DNA of 5,608 nt from Planctomycetaceae bacterium (GCA_031259095.1 JAIRLW010000347.1:1-5608); one strand, 5' to 3'. Positions 1-5,539 are shown, counted from the stretch's first letter. Numbers and translations are program-made. Notes: generated by a model not told the origin, from the letters alone.

Positions 1-441
1 AGGGACATTAGGGACAAATGATTTTTCATAAAACGTTGTGGTGAAAAAATGAATTATTAGAGATTCCCCAATAATTGTATCAGGGAATACATGAGTTTCA
101 CTACCGCTGATCGTTCCGAGAGCGCCCCAAACTCCCCACAGTGATGCACCGTGATATGTTTCTGCCGGCTTTGTTGTTCCGCCGCAAGCATTTTTAACTT
201 TGGCGGCGGTGTTCAGAGTCGGATAAAAATCACCGAAACAAAAACCATAAGTACCGCGTGCAGGATAGGTATCGACAACCTGTCCGATGTTCGGATCTGA
301 TGGACACAAAAATGTAGCAATTGGGATACGGAATAATGTATTAGGCGTTCCTAGATCTGTAGGATGAATACAATTTCCTGATGCCGGAAATAGTCCCTCT
401 TGGATTTCCGCATAAAGTTGCTGTTGTTCGCCGAAGGGTTT
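1..441 (-). pseudogene. DUF1559-family (planctomycete pilin-like) protein, C-terminal part, 5' end missing, runs off the left edge
   Basis: Reading the minus strand from 441 down to 1 gives 147 codons with no stop, still open at the window edge. The translation starts KPFGEQQQLYAEIQ, has FLCPSDPN about 45 residues in, and then GTYGFCFGDFYP. These match the usual DUF1559 order: a P-[YF]-x-EQ-x-x-LY segment, a CPSD motif, then a [RN]GxYxxxxGD segment. Intact members begin with a type IV pilin-like methylation signal and one membrane helix about 80-120 residues before the EQQ motif. That part is absent here. The frame is closed by TGA at 442-444 and again at 457-459, and only about 160 bases remain before the htrA stop codon. 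No FTLVELL-like signature occurs there in any frame, and there is no ATG inside the open frame. I therefore read it as a truncated or frameshifted relic. The usual DGTSNT segment near the end is also poorly preserved. Family call fairly sure; pseudogene status is inference. Confidence 0.62.
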
Positions 442-540
442 TCACCCATCATCGCGTCAGTGACAGCCGATGCAACCGTAGGTGAAAGAAAGGCCGCCTA
501 CCTTATTGGTTTCACCGCTACTGAATAATTACAAAGAAAG

Positions 541-560
541 ACTTGCAAATATTTTCAAGT
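541..560 (-). terminator. Near-palindrome downstream of htrA, possible weak terminator
   Basis: This 20-base stretch is self-complementary except for one mismatched pair (ACTTG-x-AAATATTT-x-CAAGT). It lies about 45 bases beyond the htrA stop codon in the direction of htrA transcription. On the minus strand it is followed by CTTTCTTTG, a broken T-run. The stem is AT-rich and the T-run imperfect, so termination is only plausible. It could equally be a protein-binding palindrome. Confidence 0.3.
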
Positions 561-603
561 TAAAAATTAGGTTTTTAGAAGTTTCCAATAGAATGTCTCA
601 AAT

Positions 604-1866
604 TCATTCAAGAACAACCGGAATCTGAATTCGTTTTCCGTTTCGAATAATATCTAACTGAATTCGATCACCCGGTTTATGATCATCGATAACTGTTGTG
701 AAGTCGTCCGCTTTTTTTGTTTCGATACCATTGACGGCGACAATGATATCGGCAACCGACCAATCAATTTTAAATCCGACTTCCATACCAAAACGTACTT
801 TAACAATTTTGGGACCTCGCAAGCCGGCTTTTACCGCTGCGCCGTCGGGAACAAGCGACCGAATCAGTAATCCGCGAACCGAATCCTGTTCAATCGCTCG
901 AACGGCTTCAATTCCAATGTCCCCCCGAATCACTTTACCGTTTTTGATCAGTTGGGGAATGATTCGTGAAACAGTATTTGCCGGAATTGCAAAACCAACA
1001 CCGTGAGAACCTCCGCTTTGACTGGCAATTGCCGTATTGATACCAATCATTTGCCCTTGCGTATCAAGCAACGCTCCGCCGGAATTGCCCGGATTGATCG
1101 CCGCATCAATCTGAATCAGACCTTTGATCGATCGCGCTTCAACCCGACTTGGAATCGAACGGTTCAAACTCGAAATCAAACCACTCGTTAAAGTACGCTC
1201 CAAACCAAACGGATTGCCAATCGCAAATATTTTTTGACCAACCAACAATCGGGATGAATCGGCAAGTATTACCGGATACAGATCACTCGCCGGAACGCGG
1301 ACTTTTAATACGGCTAAATCGGTAATCGGGTCTTCACCCACCAGTGTTGCCGGATAGGATTCACCGTTGAAAAAAGTTACCATCACAGAATCGACCTTGC
1401 TGACCACATGAGAATTGGTCAGAATATGCCCTTCCTTATCAAGAACAACTCCGCTTCCCGCACCCGGTTCATCGATTTCACCAAGAAAGAATACGTTGTA
1501 AGTTGTTCGCGTATCAATATTAACAACACTTTTATTACACCGCTCATACACTTGCACTGAAATTCGTTCTTCGGGAATAAGTTCCGCATAACGCTCGACA
1601 AACAACGGACTTTCATTAGGACGCGGAAGTGTCGAAAGATTTTCAGGAATCGGCAAACTGCGTTCCGGCGCAACAGCCGCCGGTTTATTTTGCGCATACT
1701 TCGCATTTTTATCCGCTTTGTCCGTATCATTTTTAGATCTCTGAAAAAACGGCAATGTCTGAGCATTGGTTAGTTTTTCCTCTGTGAATAACAGTGAAAG
1801 CGATACGGTTATCAAAATAAAGCCAAGAATTGTGGCAAACAGAAGTATAAGAGTCGGTTTTTTCAT
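604..1866 (-). CDS. htrA: HtrA/Deg-family trypsin-like serine protease, membrane-anchored, one PDZ domain
   Basis: The 420-residue product is a periplasmic/extracytoplasmic protease of the HtrA (DegP/DegS/Deg1, MEROPS S1C) family, which degrades misfolded envelope proteins. Residues 5-27 form one hydrophobic segment after MKK, a signal anchor or uncleaved signal peptide. Residues 30-100 are a polar linker rich in Pro, Lys and Asn. The protease domain runs from about 102 to 300 with all three catalytic residues: His153 in LTNSHVV, Asp183 in [10 protein letters not shown] and Ser262 in [10 protein letters not shown]. Residues 312-418 are a single PDZ domain, with a longer loop at about 350-371 before DIIVAVNG, resembling chloroplast Deg1-type PDZ domains. 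The length and the single PDZ resemble DegS/Deg1 rather than two-PDZ DegP. The ATG at 1866 is chosen because it gives the basic-then-hydrophobic N-terminus; no Shine-Dalgarno sequence is visible. It is divergent from the response regulator. The exact subfamily is uncertain; the protease call is firm. Confidence 0.95.
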   Translation of the reverse strand: MKKPTLILLFATILGFILITVSLSLLFTEEKLTNAQTLPFFQRSKNDTDKADKNAKYAQNKPAAVAPERSLPIPENLSTLPRPNESPLFVERYAELIPEERISVQVYERCNKSVVNIDTRTTYNVFFLGEIDEPGAGSGVVLDKEGHILTNSHVVSKVDSVMVTFFNGESYPATLVGEDPITDLAVLKVRVPASDLYPVILADSSRLLVGQKIFAIGNPFGLERTLTSGLISSLNRSIPSRVEARSIKGLIQIDAAINPGNSGGALLDTQGQMIGINTAIASQSGGSHGVGFAIPANTVSRIIPQLIKNGKVIRGDIGIEAVRAIEQDSVRGLLIRSLVPDGAAVKAGLRGPKIVKVRFGMEVGFKIDWSVADIIVAVNGIETKKADDFTTVIDDHKPGDRIQLDIIRNGKRIQIPVVLE

Positions 1867-1987
1867 GGTTGTAAGTTTTCTTAATGTTGAAGGTTAATTT
1901 TGATGGTGAACGTTGATTTTGAATATTTTTCTGCTGGTTAATACCGGACATTTCAATCGGCAACAGTGATCGATACTCAAAAAAGAT

Positions 1988-2012
1988 GACGCTAATTTTA
2001 ATAATACGTTCC
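1988..2012 (-). promoter_or_regulatory. Candidate ECF-sigma-type promoter for htrA
   Basis: On the minus strand the sequence GGAAC (2012-2008) is followed after 16 bases by CGTC (1991-1988). This is the layout of many extracytoplasmic-function sigma promoters: GGAAC-type -35, 15-17 base spacer, CGTC-type -10. Transcription would start near 1980, leaving a leader of about 115 bases before htrA. ECF control of htrA-like genes is well known from E. coli sigmaE and degP. Nine matched bases with correct spacing are suggestive but not proof. No good sigma70 promoter was found for htrA. Confidence 0.33.
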
Positions 2013-2129
2013 GAAACTTGAAAGGTTCGTAGCGGAAAATTTTAAAAAACTTTGATTAATTTTTCGATTTTTAAACCGCTTTTTTCCTAACTCCTTTGCT
2101 GACAACAAAATACGATTTTTTAATTCGTC

Positions 2130-2157
2130 TTGACACATCAGGAAAGATAGTTATAAT
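2130..2157 (+). promoter_or_regulatory. Perfect sigma70-type promoter for the response regulator
   Basis: TTGACA at 2130-2135 and TATAAT at 2152-2157 are both exact consensus hexamers, separated by 16 bases. The AT-rich run just upstream (about 2107-2128) could serve as an UP element. The predicted start of transcription is near 2164, about 190 bases before the response regulator ATG. Twelve of twelve consensus positions with suitable spacing makes this the strongest regulatory call in the window. Confidence 0.85.
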
Positions 2158-2174
2158 TAGCGGCATTGGCAATT

Positions 2175-2210
2175 TCGGAAGGATTGGGAAAATCGGAAGG
2201 TTTGGCGATT
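2175..2210 (+). repeat. 18-base tandem direct repeat just inside the response regulator transcript
   Basis: TCGGAAGG[A/T]TTGG occurs at 2175-2187 and again at 2193-2205, exactly 18 bases apart and differing at one position. It lies about 11-42 bases past the predicted transcription start. That is a typical place for a repressor operator made of head-to-tail half-sites. It could also be part of the folded leader RNA. Confidence 0.45.
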
Positions 2211-2255
2211 CTTGCCGAATAGGTCAGGTATTTCAACTGGAAACTTACGGCAAGC

Positions 2256-2321
2256 ATGGGCATTGAGTTAGTTTCCGTAAAACATGGAAACCAAAACATT
2301 CATACCGTTTTGGTAAACTAA
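2256..2321 (+). CDS. Possible 21-residue leader peptide upstream of the response regulator
   Basis: An ATG at 2256 opens 21 codons ending in TAA at 2319-2321, just before the ribosome-binding site of the response regulator. The product would be MGIELVSVKHGNQNIHTVLV followed by Asn. It spans both competing hairpins of the leader, so translating it would disrupt them. No convincing Shine-Dalgarno precedes it, there is no run of one amino acid typical of attenuator peptides, and an ORF this short can arise by chance. It is not in frame with the regulator. Confidence 0.18.
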   Translation: MGIELVSVKHGNQNIHTVLVN

Positions 2322-2331
2322 GTTATTTTTT
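2290..2331 (+). terminator. Hairpin followed by a T-run inside the leader, possible attenuator
   Basis: ACCAAAAC (2290-2297) and GTTTTGGT (2307-2314) form a perfect 8-bp stem with a 9-base loop, and T7 follows at 2325-2331. The stem has only three G-C pairs and is separated from the T-run by about ten bases, so it is not a textbook terminator. An upstream hairpin (2271-2276 with 2286-2291) shares its first two bases and would compete with it. Confidence 0.3.
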
Positions 2332-2333
2332 TC

Positions 2334-2341
2334 AAGAAGGA
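2334..2341 (+). promoter_or_regulatory. Shine-Dalgarno sequence of the response regulator
   Basis: AAGAAGGA lies 12 bases before the ATG at 2354 and directly abuts an in-frame TTG at 2342. The spacing rules out TTG as the start and supports ATG at 2354, although 12 bases is slightly long. It is the only clear ribosome-binding site among the intact genes here. Confidence 0.6.
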
Positions 2342-2353
2342 TTGTTTAAATCT

Positions 2354-2935
2354 ATGTCAGTTAAAACAGTTTTCACAACAGGCGAAGCCGCCAAGATTTG
2401 TAAAGTCAGTCAACAAACAATCATTCGATGTTTCGATTCCGGTCAACTCAAAGGTTTTCGAGTTCCCGGCAGCCGATTTCGCCGAATCCCACGCGATCAA
2501 CTTTTTGCTTTTATGCGCGATAACGGCATTCCAACTGATGCCCTAGAAAGCGGTAAACGAAAAATTTTAGTCGTTGACGATGATCGTGAACTTGTCGAAC
2601 TGATTTGCGATGTGCTGGAACGAGATGGACGATTTGAAACCAAAGCAGTCAATAACGGCTTCGACGCCGGAATGATGGTTAAAGAATATCGTCCTGATCT
2701 GATCGTTCTCGATGTTATGCTTCCTGATATTAATGGTAAGGAAGTCTGTGTCCGTGTTCGGAGTGACGATTCTTTGGAAGAAGTGAAAATTATCTGCATC
2801 AGCGGAATGGTCGAGGACGACAAAATTCTCGAACTCAGAATGGCTGGAGCAAACGACTTCCTACAAAAACCCTTCGAAACGGAAAAACTTATTGAAAGAA
2901 TGTGTAATCTGCTTGAAGTCGAATCTTTTATTTAA
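2354..2935 (+). CDS. Response regulator with N-terminal excisionase/MerR-like helix-turn-helix and C-terminal receiver domain
   Basis: The 193-residue product joins a DNA-binding domain to a phosphoacceptor domain in the reverse of the usual order. Residues 7-55 (TTGEAAKICKVSQQTIIRCF, then a wing with RVPGSRFRRIPRDQL) are an HTH_17/excisionase-type winged helix related to MerR and BldC. After a short linker rich in charged residues, residues 69-188 are a receiver (REC) domain: acidic pocket Asp75-Asp76, phosphoacceptor Asp120 in LIVLDVMLPD, Ser150 at the Thr/Ser switch position, and Lys172-Pro173. All key receiver residues are present, so it should be phosphorylatable and probably acts as a cytoplasmic transcription factor. 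No histidine kinase lies in the window. An in-frame TTG at 2342 would add four residues but abuts the Shine-Dalgarno, so ATG is preferred. Expression is probably from the 2130-2157 promoter. Target genes are unknown. Confidence 0.9.
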   Translation: MSVKTVFTTGEAAKICKVSQQTIIRCFDSGQLKGFRVPGSRFRRIPRDQLFAFMRDNGIPTDALESGKRKILVVDDDRELVELICDVLERDGRFETKAVNNGFDAGMMVKEYRPDLIVLDVMLPDINGKEVCVRVRSDDSLEEVKIICISGMVEDDKILELRMAGANDFLQKPFETEKLIERMCNLLEVESFI

Positions 2936-2961
2936 GGCAACTTCTAAAAACTTGTTTTTTG

Positions 2962-3007
2962 ATCGACCAAAATCAACCCAATTCGGCTAAAATCGATTTT
3001 GGTCGAT
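2962..3007. repeat. Perfect 13-bp inverted repeat with a 20-base spacer
   Basis: ATCGACCAAAATC (2962-2974) and GATTTTGGTCGAT (2995-3007) are exact reverse complements. The right arm overlaps a 12-bp perfect palindrome, AAAATCGATTTT (2989-3000), so a second fold or a dimeric protein site is possible. It starts 27 bases after the response regulator stop codon. No T-run follows on either strand, so it is not a standard intrinsic terminator, though it could protect the mRNA 3' end. Confidence 0.65.
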
Positions 3008-3016
3008 TTCAGTTGA

Positions 3017-3100
3017 ACTTTCCGGCGGTTGCAGTTTCACTGCCGGTTATGCACCTCTCGTCCTTGCGGGACTAAGACAAAATAACCGATCACGGAAAGT
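3017..3100. repeat. Nested multi-hairpin element, possible structured RNA or interspersed palindromic repeat
   Basis: Four complementary pairs nest cleanly. The outer stem is ACTTTCCG (3017-3024) with CGGAAAGT (3093-3100). Inside it lie GCAGT (3031-3035) with ACTGC (3039-3043), then CGGTTAT (3044-3050) with ATAACCG (3082-3088), which encloses GTCC with GGAC around 3060-3072. Such consistent nesting is unlikely in random sequence and suggests a folded RNA or a mobile palindromic unit. I do not recognise a named RNA family. The outer stem competes with the terminator hairpin at 3089-3108. Confidence 0.45.
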
Positions 3101-3117
3101 CCGTTGATAGTCTTTTT
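3089..3117 (+). terminator. Intrinsic terminator candidate after the response regulator
   Basis: ATCACGG (3089-3095) pairs with CCGTTGAT (3101-3108), giving 7 bp with a single bulged T and a 5-base loop. TTTTT follows at 3113-3117. It would end transcription from the response regulator, or from any small RNA in this intergenic stretch, before resB. A weaker hairpin with a T-run follows directly (AGGGA 3126-3130 with TCCCT 3142-3146, then T5 at 3149-3153), which may back it up. Confidence 0.5.
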
Positions 3118-3213
3118 ATGTCGGGAGGGATTGCTTGATTTTCCCTGATTTTTAATTTATAAATAATCACTTCAATTTTTATCATTTCGGTTTCTTCCGA
3201 AAATTAAATTTCC

Positions 3214-3219
3214 TATAAT
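3214..3219 (+). promoter_or_regulatory. -10 box of a probable resB promoter
   Basis: TATAAT at 3214-3219 is an exact -10 consensus 21 bases before the resB ATG. The -35 position 17 bases upstream (TTTCTT, 3191-3196) matches poorly. Transcription would start near 3226, leaving a leader of only about 15 bases without a Shine-Dalgarno, which suggests near-leaderless initiation. Confidence 0.45.
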
Positions 3220-3240
3220 CGCTCATTCACTCCCCTTCTT

Positions 3241-5472
3241 ATGTCAAAACGCCGTAAATATCAAGACGTCAGCGAACTGGTTTTGCCGGAAGCCGTAATC
3301 CCTAATTATTCGCGGAAAAATATTCCCGCTAAATCAGATCCAAAATCTCCACAAAAAAATTCCACTCGGCAACTCAATGTTCCCTCAATACTAATGTTGC
3401 CATTACGTATTCTCGGTTCCATTGCTGTCGGAATTATGATCATGGTCATCGTTCTTCCTTTGCTTGCGTGGGGAACATTCATCGAATCCGAATACGGAAC
3501 AACCGTTTCACGCTTCACTCTTTATAGTAGTCCTTGGTTTGTGTTGCTTTGGGCAGGACTTGGTCTCAATATCTTTTGCGCACTGTTAAACCGATTCCCT
3601 TGGAAATATTCACATCTCCCCTTTATCACCGCCCATTGCGGTCTCCTCGTTTTGCTTGCCGGTTGTTATTTAACTTGGAACGGAGGAGAAATCGCTCAAA
3701 TCACTCTCCCGGAAGGAACGGTCGGTACAAAAGCCATGAAACCAGACCGCCAACATTTTACCATTCAACCTCTCTCGCCAATTTCATCTCAATATTCCTC
3801 CGCAAAACGTGATTCGTTAAAGATTCCTTTTAAACCGGGTCCTTTCAGTTGGAGTGATTACGACTATTCCAATTGGAATCAACAAAACCGTAAATACCGG
3901 ACTTCACTCGGATTCGCTATGCAATGGGGCCGCCGCGATAAAGGAGAATTACAGACGTCGCTCAAAGATGTTAAAATCGAAGTGTTAAACTACCTCGCCA
4001 GTTCCGCGACCGAACCGGTTCCGCCATTGGAGTTGAGTATTCTCTGGAAAAAAAACATACAAACAACAAACGATTTCGGCGAAGTGAAAGAAATCCCGCG
4101 CAACTGGGAACGGATTCGGCTTGAAATCAAACCGCAGGAATATTTCGGTCGCATGGAAATTCGGGGCGCACAAACCGAAACAATCGGCGGGGAACGAATT
4201 AATTACCGTACCGCAATTTCCATGCAGGAAGTCGAAGCCTTTCAAAAAAGTTTACCGGATCAAAATACCAACACGGGAAGTCGGGGACAAGTTGTTTTAT
4301 ATTACAATGGAAAAAATTATTACATTGATGTTGATCGCCTTTTGCGTGAAACAGAAAATAATCAACGTTTCCGGTTAGACGGAATGCCATTTGAACTGGA
4401 TAAGATTCAGTTCAATCCGCGAGGTCCCATTATTGCGTTTACTCTTGTTACCGGAAACAGCGAAATAGATCGCATGACGTTGTTTCCCGATAACCCCGAA
4501 ATGAATGTCCAAGCCCAACGAGCAGGCGTTTTCGGATTCTATTGGCTCAACCTCGAAAAATTCGCCCAAAATCCCGACTACGCTGATCATCCGATTCTCC
4601 AACGTCTCATTTTACCGCGTCTGGATATTTTGCAAGGAACCGATAAAAAATTGTATTATCGTTTTTGGGACGGTCAAAATATGATCACTCAAGGAATTGT
4701 TCCCGACAGAATAACCGGTAAAAAATCACAATTCACCGTCGCGCCACACACTTCTAACGAAGTAGAAATTGTTGTTGAACGTTTTGTTTCGCAGGATTTG
4801 CCCGGTGTACGAATTATTGCGTTGCCGGTTGGAAAGGGACAGGAAGCGGTGCAGCGGGTTCAATTACGTGTTACGGTTGACGGTAAAGAAGATACGTTTT
4901 GGCTCCGTGCAGTGGAAAAGTCGGTGGCGCCGCTTCCGCCGGAACGCGATCAAATCCGCTACGTTCACGGAAAATCTCAATCCGTTCAAATACAATGGAA
5001 TTACGATACTATTGAACTCGGTTTCGGTATCTTCCTGAAAAAATTCGAAATGCGAACAGAACCCGGAACGCGAATGTCTTCCCATTATTCCAGCCTTGTC
5101 GATTTCGTCGAAATAAAGAATTCTTCGGAAAATCAACCGGATTTTTCACGTTCCCCCAATAATTTCCGAACTTATGAAAATGGTCGGGACATTCTGATTT
5201 CCATGAATAATCCTAGTATCTTTAAAGGAAACGGACGAAGTTACCGGATTTACCAAAGTTCCTACGCTGGTCCCTATCATCCCGATAACCCTTGGTTTTA
5301 TGAACTGTATGACGGTAACATCTTTTCATGGGAAAAAATTCCGCGTGAATCGTTGTATATGAGCACGCTTTCCATCAATGCCGATCCCGGACGCGGTTTG
5401 AAATATCTTGGTTGTTTCCTCATCGTTTTGGGAACCGCATGGTTCCTCTATCGGAAAAAAGAAAAAAACTGA
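3241..5472 (+). CDS. resB: ResB/Ccs1-like cytochrome c biogenesis protein
   Basis: The 743-residue membrane protein resembles ResB (Ccs1/CcsB), which with CcsA forms the System II machinery that delivers heme across the membrane and attaches it to c-type apocytochromes. Residues 1-50 are a basic cytoplasmic tail. Membrane helices lie at about 53-77, 98-116 and 126-145, and a last one at about 719-737 ends in a basic tail. The ResB-like block GTFIESEYGT, LNIFCALLNRFPW and AHCGLLVLLAG covers 78-141; His132 in the third helix sits where ResB proteins carry a conserved histidine thought to contact heme. Residues 146-718 form a large extracytoplasmic part. The closing DPGRGLKYLG before the last helix is also ResB-like. 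Planctomycete ResB proteins are often long, with ccsA directly downstream; here no ccsA starts within 136 bases. ATG at 3241 is kept because it begins the basic tail; the next Met is inside helix 1. Family confident; pairing with CcsA is inference. Confidence 0.82.
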   Translation: MSKRRKYQDVSELVLPEAVIPNYSRKNIPAKSDPKSPQKNSTRQLNVPSILMLPLRILGSIAVGIMIMVIVLPLLAWGTFIESEYGTTVSRFTLYSSPWFVLLWAGLGLNIFCALLNRFPWKYSHLPFITAHCGLLVLLAGCYLTWNGGEIAQITLPEGTVGTKAMKPDRQHFTIQPLSPISSQYSSAKRDSLKIPFKPGPFSWSDYDYSNWNQQNRKYRTSLGFAMQWGRRDKGELQTSLKDVKIEVLNYLASSATEPVPPLELSILWKKNIQTTNDFGEVKEIPRNWERIRLEIKPQEYFGRMEIRGAQTETIGGERINYRTAISMQEVEAFQKSLPDQNTNTGSRGQVVLYYNGKNYYIDVDRLLRETENNQRFRLDGMPFELDKIQFNPRGPIIAFTLVTGNSEIDRMTLFPDNPEMNVQAQRAGVFGFYWLNLEKFAQNPDYADHPILQRLILPRLDILQGTDKKLYYRFWDGQNMITQGIVPDRITGKKSQFTVAPHTSNEVEIVVERFVSQDLPGVRIIALPVGKGQEAVQRVQLRVTVDGKEDTFWLRAVEKSVAPLPPERDQIRYVHGKSQSVQIQWNYDTIELGFGIFLKKFEMRTEPGTRMSSHYSSLVDFVEIKNSSENQPDFSRSPNNFRTYENGRDILISMNNPSIFKGNGRSYRIYQSSYAGPYHPDNPWFYELYDGNIFSWEKIPRESLYMSTLSINADPGRGLKYLGCFLIVLGTAWFLYRKKEKN

Positions 5473-5501
5473 GTAATCTATCAGCAGCGCTTTCCTAAAA
5501 G

Positions 5502-5536
5502 TACAGAAATTAAACACTGTAAATTAAGGTTTTTTT
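5502..5536 (+). terminator. Weak hairpin and T7 run after resB
   Basis: TACAG (5502-5506) pairs with CTGTA (5517-5521) across a 10-base loop, and seven Ts follow at 5530-5536. The stem is short and separated from the T-run by eight bases. A wider 8-bp inverted repeat, AAAAGTAC (5497-5504) with GTACTTTT (5547-5554), surrounds it. It is placed where a resB terminator would be expected. Confidence 0.3.
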
Positions 5537-5539
5537 AAT

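Larger units (their letters stand above)
1867..2353. other. 487-base divergent intergenic region between htrA and the response regulator
   Basis: The region is AT-rich, especially at about 1990-2160. It contains an ECF-like promoter candidate for htrA, a consensus sigma70-type promoter for the response regulator, an AT-rich stretch just upstream of that -35 box that could act as an UP element, a direct repeat, and a leader with several inverted repeats. Apart from a 21-codon leader ORF I see no gene in it. Confidence 0.8.
2164..2353 (+). promoter_or_regulatory. Long structured 5' leader of the response regulator gene
   Basis: The stretch between the predicted transcription start and the ATG contains several complementary segments: 2201-2206 with 2214-2219 (one G-U pair), 2211-2217 with 2248-2254 (CTTGCCG/CGGCAAG), 2239-2245 with 2270-2276 (GGAAACT/AGTTTCC), 2271-2276 with 2286-2291 (GTTTCC/GGAAAC), and 2290-2297 with 2307-2314 (ACCAAAAC/GTTTTGGT). 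Several compete for the same bases, and the last hairpin is followed by seven Ts at 2325-2331. This layout is compatible with attenuation or with a small RNA ending before the gene. It matches no riboswitch class I recognise. The pairings are seen; the function is inference. Confidence 0.4.
2936..3240. other. 305-base intergenic region rich in inverted repeats between the response regulator and resB
   Basis: No ORF of meaningful length is present. The left part (2962-3007) is a perfect 13-bp inverted repeat. The middle (3017-3117) holds nested complementary segments ending in a terminator-like hairpin. The right part (3118-3240) is AT-rich with a -10 box. The middle could be an interspersed palindromic element, a small RNA or the 3' untranslated region of the response regulator mRNA. 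Confidence 0.7.

Noticed and set aside
442..459. The two in-frame TGA codons of the DUF1559 fragment could be recoded as Trp or selenocysteine.
   Set aside because: htrA uses TGA as its stop, no SECIS-like element is evident, and the missing N-terminus cannot be restored by readthrough.
571..583. The 13-base sequence AACTTCTAAAAAC lies just after htrA (minus strand, 571-583) and just after the response regulator (plus strand, 2939-2951).
   Set aside because: About one shared 13-mer is expected by chance when both strands of an AT-rich window this size are compared, so the match alone is not evidence of a shared terminator or repeat.
698..1006. Plus-strand open frames within 679-1191.
   Set aside because: They lie antisense to the catalytic and PDZ coding region of htrA, whose protein has clear family motifs; these are shadow frames.
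2342..2353. TTG at 2342 as the start of the response regulator, adding four residues.
   Set aside because: It directly abuts the Shine-Dalgarno AAGAAGGA, leaving no spacing; ATG at 2354 is far better placed.
2497..2823. Minus-strand open frame of 108 codons.
   Set aside because: It is antisense to the receiver domain, very Ser/Thr/Arg-rich and without recognisable motifs, as expected of a shadow frame.
3000..3120. Known RNA such as tRNA, SRP RNA, tmRNA or a standard riboswitch in the hairpin-rich intergenic region.
   Set aside because: None of the conserved cores I know (T-loop GTTCGA, SRP GGAAG/GCAG, cobalamin, TPP, FMN or glycine motifs) is present.
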